This document shows, piece after piece, positions 1 to 6,649 of a stretch of 10,668 nucleotides of DNA. Every line of letters begins with the position of its first letter. Position 1 is the first letter of the stretch. The notes under the pieces were generated by a model. That model saw only the letters and a list, made by a program, of their open reading frames with translations. It was not told the DNA's origin and did no database searches. The stretch is taken from assembly GCA_905201565.1 (NCBI GenBank), contig CAJKOS010000055.1, positions 1 to 10,668 on the forward strand, written 5' to 3'. The position numbers were made by a program, and so were the translations under genes. Source of the DNA: an uncultured Erysipelotrichaceae bacterium (lineage in GTDB: Bacteria; Bacillota_I; Bacilli_A; Erysipelotrichales; Erysipelotrichaceae).

Positions 1-1255
1 CCCCGCCGATCTCGTAGATGATCTCGCGCAGCGTAGTGCCCATCGGCACTTCCACAAGTCCTGTATTGACAACCTTGCCACCAAGGGCAAATACCTTTGT
101 TCCCTTGGAATGCTCTGTACCGATGGAAGCGTACCATGATGCACCTTTGTTGATAATCTGGGCAACATTGGCAATGGTCTCTACATTATTAATAGAAGTC
201 GGCTTACCCCAGACACCTGCAACAGCCGGATATGGTGGCTTTGGGGTTGGCATACCGCGTCTTCCTTCAATCGAAGCGATCAGTGCCGTCTCTTCACCAC
301 AGACAAAGGCACCTGCACCAAGTCTGATTTCAAGATCAAAGTCGAAGTCAGAATTGAATATACCCCTGCCAAGCATGCCAGCCTCACGTGCCTGATCGAT
401 GGCGATGCGCAGACGGTTGACCGCAATTGGATATTCAGCACGCACATAGATGTAGCCATAACGGGCACCTACGGCATATGCCATGATGGCAAGACCTTCG
501 ATGATGCAATGTGGATCACCTTCAAGAATCGATCTGTCCATGAATGCACCAGGGTCACCTTCATCCGCATTGCAGATAACATACTTCTCAGTACCTGGCT
601 GATCTTTTTCAAGCTGCCACTTTCTTCCGGTCGGGAAACCAGCACCACCTCTTCCACGAAGTCCTGATTCCTTGATCTCATCGATGACCTGTTGAGGGGT
701 CATGGATGTCAGCACCTTGCCAAGTGCCTCATAACCACCTTCCGCAATATATTCGGTAATATCTTCCGGATTGATCTTTCCGCAATTGACAAGAGCTATG
801 CGCTTTTGCTTTTCATAGAAGCGGATCTTGTTGATATCGAAGATCTTTGCCTGGGTAGCAGGATCGATATCATACATCTGTAATTCCTTGACCACTTCGC
901 CATTGAGCACATGCGACTGCACTATCTTGTCAACATCTGCTTCATGGACATGGGTGTAGAACACCTTGTCCGGATAGATGGCAACCATCGGTCCCTTCTG
1001 GCATAAGCCAAAACAGCCGGTACGGATGACATTGATCTTCTTTTCAAGACCATATTCATGAATCAGTTCATTGAAACGGGCAATATTCTTTTCCGAATCA
1101 CCTGCTGTACATCCTGTACCTGCACAGCAGAGGATATCCATGATTACCCCATCATCACTCAGTTCGATGTTGCCTTCGTCCCTGCGCAATTGAACATCCT
1201 GTTCCTTGCTCTTACGGATTTCCTGAAGCTCAGCCAGAGTAGTAATCTTCTCCAT
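1..1255 (-). CDS. hydB: NuoF-like subunit of NAD(P)-linked [FeFe] hydrogenase (HydB/HndC type), C-terminus cut by window edge
   Basis: This is the diaphorase subunit that binds FMN and NAD(H) and passes electrons between NADH and the iron-sulfur chain of a cytoplasmic hydrogenase. The visible 418 residues start at ATG 1255 and have no stop before the edge. An N-terminal thioredoxin-like [2Fe-2S] domain has cysteines C44, C49, C81 and C85 (CAGTGC and CFGLC). Next comes the NuoF core: FMN-binding GLRGRGGAGFPTG at 198-210, CNADEGDPGAF near 228-238, the NADH-binding stretch GAGAFVCGEETALIASIEG at 313-331, and SINNVET at 355-361. The added N-terminal domain is typical of HydB/HndC and argues against complex I NuoF. 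The SLBB domain, the CxxCxxC cluster and any C-terminal ferredoxin domain would lie beyond the edge. The gene starts 4 bases after the upstream subunit's stop, and its GGAGG lies in that gene's last codons, so translation is probably coupled. The fold assignment is firm; the partner could also be a formate dehydrogenase. Confidence 0.93.
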   Translation of the reverse strand, partial: MEKITTLAELQEIRKSKEQDVQLRRDEGNIELSDDGVIMDILCCAGTGCTAGDSEKNIARFNELIHEYGLEKKINVIRTGCFGLCQKGPMVAIYPDKVFYTHVHEADVDKIVQSHVLNGEVVKELQMYDIDPATQAKIFDINKIRFYEKQKRIALVNCGKINPEDITEYIAEGGYEALGKVLTSMTPQQVIDEIKESGLRGRGGAGFPTGRKWQLEKDQPGTEKYVICNADEGDPGAFMDRSILEGDPHCIIEGLAIMAYAVGARYGYIYVRAEYPIAVNRLRIAIDQAREAGMLGRGIFNSDFDFDLEIRLGAGAFVCGEETALIASIEGRRGMPTPKPPYPAVAGVWGKPTSINNVETIANVAQIINKGASWYASIGTEHSKGTKVFALGGKVVNTGLVEVPMGTTLREIIYEIGG

Positions 1256-1259
1256 CTTC

Positions 1260-1751
1260 TCAGCCTCCTTTTTCCACATTCTTCAGCCTTCGGATTTCAT
1301 CCATCACCCGTGAATCCAAAAGGGCATTCCCATACACTTTTCCATCGATGATACATACCGGCGCAAGACCACAGGCACCAAGACACCTTGTCGCATCGAC
1401 AGAAAACAGCTGGTCTTTGGAAGTGCTGTTCACCTTTGCCCCTGTTTCCTTTTCAATTCTGTCCACGAGCTGTTGTGCCCCTTTGACATAACACGCCGTA
1501 CCAAGACAGATATTGATGATGTGCTTCCCCTTTGGTTCAGTTGAAAACTGTGAATAGAATTTGACGACACCATACACTTCCGCAACACTGGAATTTGTCG
1601 CATCTGCGATCTTTTCCATTGCCTCAAAAGGAATGTAGCCAAGACAGTTCTGCACTTCATGAAGCATTTCAATTGTTGGTCCCCTTTGTTTCTGATGACT
1701 CTCTACAATCTCATCAATCTTCTGGAGTGCTGCTGCGTTAAGTTTATCCAT
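1260..1751 (-). CDS. hydC: NuoE-like [2Fe-2S] subunit of NAD(P)-linked [FeFe] hydrogenase (HydC/HndA type)
   Basis: This small electron-transfer subunit pairs with the NuoF-like protein encoded directly after it. The 163-residue product has an N-terminal helical part (GPTIEMLHEVQNCLGYIP, about 24-41, then EVYGVVKFYSQF, 58-69) and a thioredoxin-like [2Fe-2S] domain with ligands C82, C87, C123 and C127 (CLGTAC and CLGAC). Its length fits the family. The frame is open upstream to a GTG at 1838, but that stretch carries the promoter and operators. ATG 1751 has AAGGAGG at 1758-1764 with good spacing, and the product from there begins like other family members, so I chose it. It is the first gene of its transcription unit: the preceding ung ends in a terminator and a promoter lies between them. 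In bifurcating hydrogenases the usual order is hydC, hydB, hydA, which the visible pair matches. Confidence 0.94.
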   Translation of the reverse strand: MDKLNAAALQKIDEIVESHQKQRGPTIEMLHEVQNCLGYIPFEAMEKIADATNSSVAEVYGVVKFYSQFSTEPKGKHIINICLGTACYVKGAQQLVDRIEKETGAKVNSTSKDQLFSVDATRCLGACGLAPVCIIDGKVYGNALLDSRVMDEIRRLKNVEKGG

Positions 1752-1780
1752 CGCAATCCTCCTTATTATGATTTCCATTA

Positions 1781-1796
1781 ATGTAAGCGCTTTAAT
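1781..1796. promoter_or_regulatory. cre-like operator (CcpA) on the hydC transcription start
   Basis: The plus strand reads ATGTAAGCGCTTTAAT. Against the Gram-positive cre consensus WTGNNARCGNWWWCAW only the C at position 14 fails. The symmetric core AAGCGCTT lies at 1785-1792. The site is centred on the predicted start point and touches the -10, the classic place for CcpA repression. Function is inferred from sequence and position only. Confidence 0.65.
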
Positions 1797-1823
1797 TATA
1801 TCAGCTTTTCTTTCATATGAAAA
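1795..1823 (-). promoter_or_regulatory. Promoter of the hydC-hydB operon
   Basis: Read on the minus strand, a perfect TATAAT (-10, 1795-1800) is preceded by an extended -10 TG (TGA-TATAAT). A TTTTCA -35 (1818-1823, 4 of 6 to consensus) sits 17 bases upstream. The expected start of transcription is near 1788, giving a leader of about 37 bases to ATG 1751. The spacer holds a perfect 12-bp palindrome, TTTCATATGAAA (1811-1822). Confidence 0.8.
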
Positions 1824-1840
1824 TGTTATCGTTTTCACAA
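1823..1840. promoter_or_regulatory. Rex-like operator, with an overlapping weaker cre match, next to the hydC -35
   Basis: The minus strand reads TTGTGAAAACGATAACAT. Compared with Rex operators (TTGTKAA-N4-TTMACAA), the first half matches 7 of 7 and the second 5 of 7. Rex is the NADH/NAD+-sensing repressor of fermentative genes, which fits a hydrogenase diaphorase operon. The same bases on the plus strand (1823-1838) also match cre with two mismatches, so the bound protein is uncertain. The site shares base 1823 with the -35 element, so a bound protein would block RNA polymerase. Confidence 0.5.
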
Positions 1841-1849
1841 CTGTGAGCC

Positions 1850-1878
1850 AAAAGAAAAAGACGCATCACTGCGCCTTT
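1850..1878 (-). terminator. Intrinsic terminator of the DUF885-ung unit
   Basis: On the minus strand the arms AAAGGCGCA (1870-1878) and TGCGTCTTT (1857-1865) pair over 9 bp with one G-U pair, around a GTGA loop. The U-run continues as TTCTTTT to 1850. The ung stop codon TAA (1877-1879) overlaps the base of the stem. This cleanly separates ung from the hydrogenase operon. Confidence 0.9.
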
Positions 1879-2548
1879 AGTAGAGATTTGGTATCTGCCA
1901 GTCAATAGCACCCCTTCCCTTTTCCATCAGGAATGCATTGGCTTTGGAAAAATGATGACAGCCAAAGAAACCATAATGAGCAGAAAGAGGAGAAGGATGT
2001 GGTGCTTCGAGCACCAGGTGTTTTGATGTATCGATCATCTCTTTCTTTGCCCTGGCATTTCTGCCCCACAACAGAAAGACTACCGGCTGTTCAACGTCAT
2101 TGATCCTTTCGATCGCATGGTCGGTAAATATCTCCCATCCCTTTCCTTTATGGGAAAGGGGATGAGAATCCTCCACGGTCAATATCGTATTCAGAAGGAA
2201 TACACCCTGCTTTGCCCATGGCAAAAGATATCCATTATCCGGCATATAGCAGCCACAATCCTCCTGCAGTTCCTTATATATATTCAGAAGCGATGGTGGA
2301 ATCTTTACCCCGGGATTTACCGAAAAGCACATCCCATGTGCCTGTCCTTTCTGATGATACGGGTCCTGACCAAGGATGACCACCCGGATATCCCCGATTT
2401 CACAATTTTCAAATGCGGAGAATACCTGTGCCTTCGGTGGATAAATCTGTTTTGTCTCATATGCCTGATGAATAAATCTGGCTAGTTCTTTGAAATATGG
2501 CTGGCTCCACTCATCATTCAGCCATGACCACCAGTTGTTATGAATCAT
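1877..2548 (-). CDS. ung: Uracil-DNA glycosylase, family 1
   Basis: The enzyme removes uracil from DNA, arising from cytosine deamination or dUTP misincorporation, and starts base-excision repair in the cytoplasm. The 223-residue length is normal for the family. The water-activating loop GQDPYH is at 60-65, with the catalytic Asp at 62. A Phe at 75 in GMCFSV can stack on uracil, and N120 in FLLNTILTV is in the uracil-recognition strand. HPSPLSAH at 184-191 is the minor-groove loop with catalytic His 184. No key residue is missing. ATG 2548 is preceded by AAGGAGGAG, which overlaps the stop of the upstream DUF885 gene (11-base gap), so the two are probably co-transcribed and perhaps translationally coupled. 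A terminator overlaps its stop. Nothing in the neighbours suggests a function beyond general repair. Confidence 0.97.
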   Translation of the reverse strand: MIHNNWWSWLNDEWSQPYFKELARFIHQAYETKQIYPPKAQVFSAFENCEIGDIRVVILGQDPYHQKGQAHGMCFSVNPGVKIPPSLLNIYKELQEDCGCYMPDNGYLLPWAKQGVFLLNTILTVEDSHPLSHKGKGWEIFTDHAIERINDVEQPVVFLLWGRNARAKKEMIDTSKHLVLEAPHPSPLSAHYGFFGCHHFSKANAFLMEKGRGAIDWQIPNLY

Positions 2549-2559
2549 ATCTCTCCTCC

Positions 2560-4416
2560 TTATGCAAAGGGATTCTGCTTTGTATGCTTATAGCGCAAAA
2601 CCACAACACCAATCAATCCTACTGCCGCAACTCCTGCCACAATGAGATATGGTGTTCCTTTGCTTTCTTCATGTTTTTCAATGGAAACACCACCTTGTTC
2701 TTCCACCCAGTTTTCGACATCTTCCTCAACATCATCCAGAAGCCTTGGACCACCATCGAGGATTACCTTATGGAAGGCGAGGGCATCAAAGTCACTACCA
2801 AGTGAACCTTCCGCATATTCACGCATGTTCAGGAATCTCATCATACCATAGCCATAACTGCCATAATCACCCGGATAGCAGATCGCCATATCATAGAAAT
2901 CTGCTGCCACAAGACTATTGAGACCTATGGATTCAAGATACTCAGAAAGAGCAGCTTCATCATAGCCGAGGTAGTTGACCGCAATATCCGTTATTGCACT
3001 TAATGCATAGTTCAAGGTAAGTTCATTCGCCATCAGCGATGCATCATCTTCTGATAATACATCAAAACCAAGTGCTTCAAGCTCCGCATACATCGCCCAG
3101 CCTTCGCTATAGCCAAGGAAACTGCACACCGTTCTCAACAATAGTGGATCTGTGCCAAGGTAATACACATGCTGGTAGAGGTGACCAGGATAGCCTTCAT
3201 GGGCCAATGTCTGATAGAGGGTATTGGCATCGGTTACACCATCGCCATTGATCTTGATCGCATTATCCTGGTAGGCATCAACTGGTGAACCAACATAATA
3301 GGCAAGCACATTGCCAGAAACAACCGAAGGATCAAGATACTGTGCATCATAGCTGACATCTTCAATTGATGGAAAATCATATTCCTCAAAATGACTGGAA
3401 AGATAAGACAACACTTCATCCGCATCTCTCATATTCACAGACCCATAGGAACCGCTATGCTGAATCTGTTCAATATATCTATGAATCGTCTGCACTAAGA
3501 AAGCATCGAGATCTTCAAACTGTTCCTCTGCACTTCTATCCGTACTGGAATTGTTCTGCAACACCTTTTCAAAGTATTCTGCACCACCTTCAATACCGGT
3601 ATATCCGGTATTACTGCCAGATCCTTTCAATGCAGAAAGTCTGTTATACACATCCTCACATGCTGGCAATACCGTATTGAGCACTATATCGGTTACCTGT
3701 GTCTTGTAGTCCACCTTTGCTCCATCGCTAAGATACGAGGCAAGATCGGCATCATTTTCAAAATCCACAATGATCGGATTATCTTCTGTCTTGGCAACAA
3801 AGGCATCAATGGACGCCAGTGTCTCCTCAAGTGCAGCATCGGCCATGAAATATCCATCTTCTGCCTGCTGTTCCGTCAAAGTCATTGCTGAATCAAGATA
3901 GGCAGGAAATGAGGAGAGCAGTGAGATGTAGTCCTGAAAATCCTCTTCCGTATAGAACACAAACTCGGTGAGATTTGTGGAAGTGTTGAGGATGATGTTA
4001 CTGCTGGGGGTAAACAGCCAGTTGAAGTTGGCATCTGCTGCCCGATCACGCTGATCGATATAGGCAGCCATGATGGCATCATAATCTGTCTGCTGTTCTG
4101 CAGACAATGTATCTTTATCAAAGCTTTCCAGCTTATCGATCATATCCCTTGCCTGATCACGCATATCGATAAAGCTCTGCTGGTTGATTTCACCAAGCAC
4201 TGGCTCAGGCTTTGTAATACCCATCGCCTCATAATCCTTTACCGTAAAATGCATGGACAGATAATCTGATTCCATGGTATCGATAAAGTCCTGTTCAATG
4301 AGCTCATCAAATGCTTCATTGCGATCCTTTGCCTGTACTGGCACAAACCCAGTAAACAATACAGAAACCGGTAATATGCATAATGCAATCTGTATGTACT
4401 TTCTCAATTTCTCCAT
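2560..4416 (-). CDS. DUF885 family protein, secreted and anchored by a C-terminal membrane helix, metallopeptidase-like
   Basis: The 618-residue product belongs to DUF885, whose members carry a zinc-peptidase-like motif; substrates are mostly unknown. Residues 1-29 form a signal peptide (KLRK, a hydrophobic run, then VPVQA as likely cleavage point). A Ser-, Asp- and Glu-rich helical ectodomain follows. LAHEGYPGHLYQ at 404-415 contains the HExxPGH motif (H406, E407, H412), and YSEGWAMYAE at 436-445 gives the usual downstream Glu. A membrane helix at about 590-607 is followed by basic RYKHTK, so the enzyme domain should face outside. The frame is open up to a GTG at 4446, but ATG 4416 has AGGAG at proper spacing and gives a proper signal peptide. 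The gene lies 50 bases after pulA and 11 before ung. Many relatives lack the C-terminal anchor. The peptidase or carboxypeptidase role is an inference. Confidence 0.88.
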   Translation of the reverse strand: MEKLRKYIQIALCILPVSVLFTGFVPVQAKDRNEAFDELIEQDFIDTMESDYLSMHFTVKDYEAMGITKPEPVLGEINQQSFIDMRDQARDMIDKLESFDKDTLSAEQQTDYDAIMAAYIDQRDRAADANFNWLFTPSSNIILNTSTNLTEFVFYTEEDFQDYISLLSSFPAYLDSAMTLTEQQAEDGYFMADAALEETLASIDAFVAKTEDNPIIVDFENDADLASYLSDGAKVDYKTQVTDIVLNTVLPACEDVYNRLSALKGSGSNTGYTGIEGGAEYFEKVLQNNSSTDRSAEEQFEDLDAFLVQTIHRYIEQIQHSGSYGSVNMRDADEVLSYLSSHFEEYDFPSIEDVSYDAQYLDPSVVSGNVLAYYVGSPVDAYQDNAIKINGDGVTDANTLYQTLAHEGYPGHLYQHVYYLGTDPLLLRTVCSFLGYSEGWAMYAELEALGFDVLSEDDASLMANELTLNYALSAITDIAVNYLGYDEAALSEYLESIGLNSLVAADFYDMAICYPGDYGSYGYGMMRFLNMREYAEGSLGSDFDALAFHKVILDGGPRLLDDVEEDVENWVEEQGGVSIEKHEESKGTPYLIVAGVAAVGLIGVVVLRYKHTKQNPFA

Positions 4417-4436
4417 AAAGAACTCCTGTTGAAACC

Positions 4437-4445
4437 ATTGTATCA
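4437..4445 (-). promoter_or_regulatory. Possible extended -10 promoter for the DUF885-ung pair
   Basis: The minus strand reads TGA-TACAAT, an extended -10 with 5 of 6 matches. I see no good -35 at 16-18 bases, and that region is taken up by the pulA terminator stem. A start near 4430 would give a leader of only about 14 bases, just enough for the AGGAG site. It would let DUF885-ung be transcribed apart from glgP-pulA. Confidence 0.35.
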
Positions 4446-4449
4446 CGGC

Positions 4450-4475
4450 AAAATGAAAACCATCCCTCAGGATGG
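4450..4475 (-). terminator. Probable intrinsic terminator at the end of pulA
   Basis: On the minus strand CCATCC-TGAG-GGATGG forms a 6-bp GC-rich stem with a 4-base loop, extended by G-U and A-U pairs, and is followed by TTTTCATTTT. The pulA stop TGA lies in the loop. The short stem and broken U-run suggest partial termination, with some read-through into DUF885-ung. Confidence 0.55.
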
Positions 4476-6611
4476 CTCATTTCCATATTCATGCACTGCC
4501 ACAACCACGGACAATGCCGGTACATGAATACAATTTGAAGACTCATTTACAGCATGACCATGCTCATCAAAGATGATATGCCAATCCTCATCCTGCCAGT
4601 ATTCCCTTGGCTCAAAGGAAGGATTGAAGATGATGCGCATTCTGTCACAATGATTCTTTGTATCATCGCAATCGATATCACAAAGAACAATGTTGCCATC
4701 CGCCACACCTGGATGGACACAGGCACTTACCGCTTCACCTGTAGAAAGGCGGAAAGCCGCATACTTGCGACGCAAGGCAATAGCCCGACGGGTATAGTCC
4801 ACCATTTCCTTATTATATTCCGCTCTGTCCCAATCCATCTGGTTGACCGCATCACCAGCATTATAGGAATTGGAATTGCCATTCTTTGTTCCACAGAACT
4901 CCTCTCCTGCATGCAGGAATGGAACACCCTGGGAGAACATCGTAGCAGCTAATAACATCCGCATTCTCGCTATACGGATATCGTGGTTTTCCTGTGAACA
5001 GCAGGCACGCATCTTATCCCATGCCGTACCATTATCATGTGTCTCCACACCATTGATCGTCTTGCATGGTGAATCAAACCGGTAAAAGTATGGACTGGAC
5101 AATACATTGCCCACAACAGCCGAACACATTGCAAATGCCTGATCCATGTCACCAGTCAGATATCCCTTGGCATATTTCTGATCATCCGATGTCTTGCCCT
5201 TGGCAGTATCGCGGAAGTAATCATTGAAATGTCCGATATCTTCCATCTGGTTCTGGTTGACAATGCATGCCTTCTTGTCGTGGGCAAGCATCGTCGGCAT
5301 ATCCCAGCCCTCACCATAGATCAATACATCTTTTTTGATCTTGCGGCACTCCTTCAATACTTCATTCATCGTATCAACATCAAGAATGCCCATCAGATCA
5401 AAACGGTATCCATCTATACCATAGATCTTCATCAGCGTTTTGCACACATGAAGGATAAACCTTCTCATCATCGGCTGGGTGCTCGAAAGATCATTACCGC
5501 AATAAGAACCATTCGAAAGGAATCCCGAATCGTTATAGCGGAAATAATAATACGGAACAATCCGGTTGAAAGCACTTGTTTCAATGTCATAGAGATGGTT
5601 GAAGACAACATCGAGTGTCACCCGCATACCATTTTTATGCAATGTTGATATAAGTGTTTTGAATTCCTTCATCCGGCAATACGGATCGGTTGGATCACTG
5701 GCATAGGAACCTTCGAGTGTCAGATACTGCTTGGCATCATAGCCCCAGTTGTAATTTCTGTCCGGATGCATTTCATCTACCGTCGCAAAATCAAGTACCG
5801 GCTGTAACTGCACATGGGTAACACCAAGACTTCTAAGATACGCAAGACCTGTCGGGCAGCCCTTCCAGGAAGTATTGTCTTCTGTCAAAGACATGAATTT
5901 CCCATGGGTCACCGTTCCAGAAGTTGCTGCACTTGTCATATCCCGCACGGAACATTCATAGATGATGGCATCCACAGGAGAATGGATTTCATCCTCAACA
6001 GCATAGTCCTGTATAGCAGTAATTTCCCTGAGGTCAATGACCGCACTTTCCCGTCCATTTGCTGTGGAACTCAGTGCATAGGGGTCAATGGTTTCCTTAG
6101 TCTCTCCATTGCAGGTTACATAATATGTATAGGTTGCCTTCTTGAGATCACCATCCACCCGCAGGCGATATACACCTTTGTCCGTCCTCTTCATTGACCA
6201 GCACTGTTCGCGTCCCCGCATGTGCAGCCGCAATACCACATTGGTTGCGGTAGGTGCCCAGAGGCAGAAATCCGTATGGTCGGGATGGTATGTTGCGCCA
6301 AGATCATTGCCAGCATAATCAAACTGCTTTGCAAAAGCAGGTTTCTGGGCAATCAGGCGCATGGCAAGGGGCACCTGTAATCCATGTGATTCATGGATGC
6401 AGTATTCCACACCAAACTCCATATCTGCAGGTGCAGTGAGGTCATAGCGGATATTGTCCGGATGTTCTTCTACACCTGTGACAAGCAGATCCATATATAA
6501 ACCGGAAGAAGAGGTCAGATAGAAATAATCTGACCTCCCGTTGTAAAACGTCCGATTCATCCAGATCGTGATTCTGCCGAAATCATCCATGTATGCATGC
6601 ATAGATGGCAT
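4467..6611 (-). CDS. pulA: Type I pullulanase, GH13 debranching enzyme, intracellular
   Basis: The enzyme hydrolyses alpha-1,6 branch points of glycogen, pullulan or limit dextrins. The 714-residue product has no signal peptide, so it acts in the cytoplasm. It contains an N-terminal beta domain (about 1-95), a CBM48-like domain (about 100-185) and a GH13 barrel with all conserved regions: DVVFNH at 334-339, GYRFDLMG at 401-408 (nucleophile D405), YGEGWD at 432-437 (acid/base E434) and VETHDN at 522-527 (D526). A C-terminal beta domain follows. The pullulanase signature YNWGYD at 287-292 is present, but the usual next proline is alanine. ATG 6611 follows AAGGAGAG; another ATG three codons in is possible. 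It starts 38 bases after glgP with no terminator between, so the two are co-transcribed. Its debranching feeds linear chains to the phosphorylase, and this enzyme probably takes the role GlgX plays elsewhere. Confidence 0.95.
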   Translation of the reverse strand: MPSMHAYMDDFGRITIWMNRTFYNGRSDYFYLTSSSGLYMDLLVTGVEEHPDNIRYDLTAPADMEFGVEYCIHESHGLQVPLAMRLIAQKPAFAKQFDYAGNDLGATYHPDHTDFCLWAPTATNVVLRLHMRGREQCWSMKRTDKGVYRLRVDGDLKKATYTYYVTCNGETKETIDPYALSSTANGRESAVIDLREITAIQDYAVEDEIHSPVDAIIYECSVRDMTSAATSGTVTHGKFMSLTEDNTSWKGCPTGLAYLRSLGVTHVQLQPVLDFATVDEMHPDRNYNWGYDAKQYLTLEGSYASDPTDPYCRMKEFKTLISTLHKNGMRVTLDVVFNHLYDIETSAFNRIVPYYYFRYNDSGFLSNGSYCGNDLSSTQPMMRRFILHVCKTLMKIYGIDGYRFDLMGILDVDTMNEVLKECRKIKKDVLIYGEGWDMPTMLAHDKKACIVNQNQMEDIGHFNDYFRDTAKGKTSDDQKYAKGYLTGDMDQAFAMCSAVVGNVLSSPYFYRFDSPCKTINGVETHDNGTAWDKMRACCSQENHDIRIARMRMLLAATMFSQGVPFLHAGEEFCGTKNGNSNSYNAGDAVNQMDWDRAEYNKEMVDYTRRAIALRRKYAAFRLSTGEAVSACVHPGVADGNIVLCDIDCDDTKNHCDRMRIIFNPSFEPREYWQDEDWHIIFDEHGHAVNESSNCIHVPALSVVVAVHEYGNEPS
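6511..6537 (-). repeat. Perfect 10-bp inverted repeat inside the 5' part of pulA
   Basis: Arms GAGGTCAGAT (6511-6520) and ATCTGACCTC (6528-6537) are perfect complements around a 7-base loop. In the pulA message this is a strong hairpin about 75-100 bases after the start codon, covering the codons around RSDYFYLTS. No U-run follows (TTCTTCCGG), so it is not a standard terminator. It could affect mRNA processing, stability or ribosome pausing, or be chance. Confidence 0.75.
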
Positions 6612-6649
6612 ATGATCACTCTCCTTTCTTTTCGGGCATTTCTGTTCAA

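Noticed and set aside
1095..1130. CTGCTGT / ACAGCAG inverted repeat in hydB
   Set aside because: Long 15-base loop and it falls on the conserved cysteine motif codons; best explained by coding.
1752..1838. Upstream GTG start that would lengthen hydC by 29 residues
   Set aside because: The added stretch contains the promoter, cre and part of the Rex-like site, and has no ribosome site. ATG 1751 has an excellent AAGGAGG.
4417..4446. Upstream GTG start for the DUF885 protein
   Set aside because: It would put ten non-signal residues before the signal peptide and overlap the possible -10; ATG 4416 has AGGAG at good spacing.
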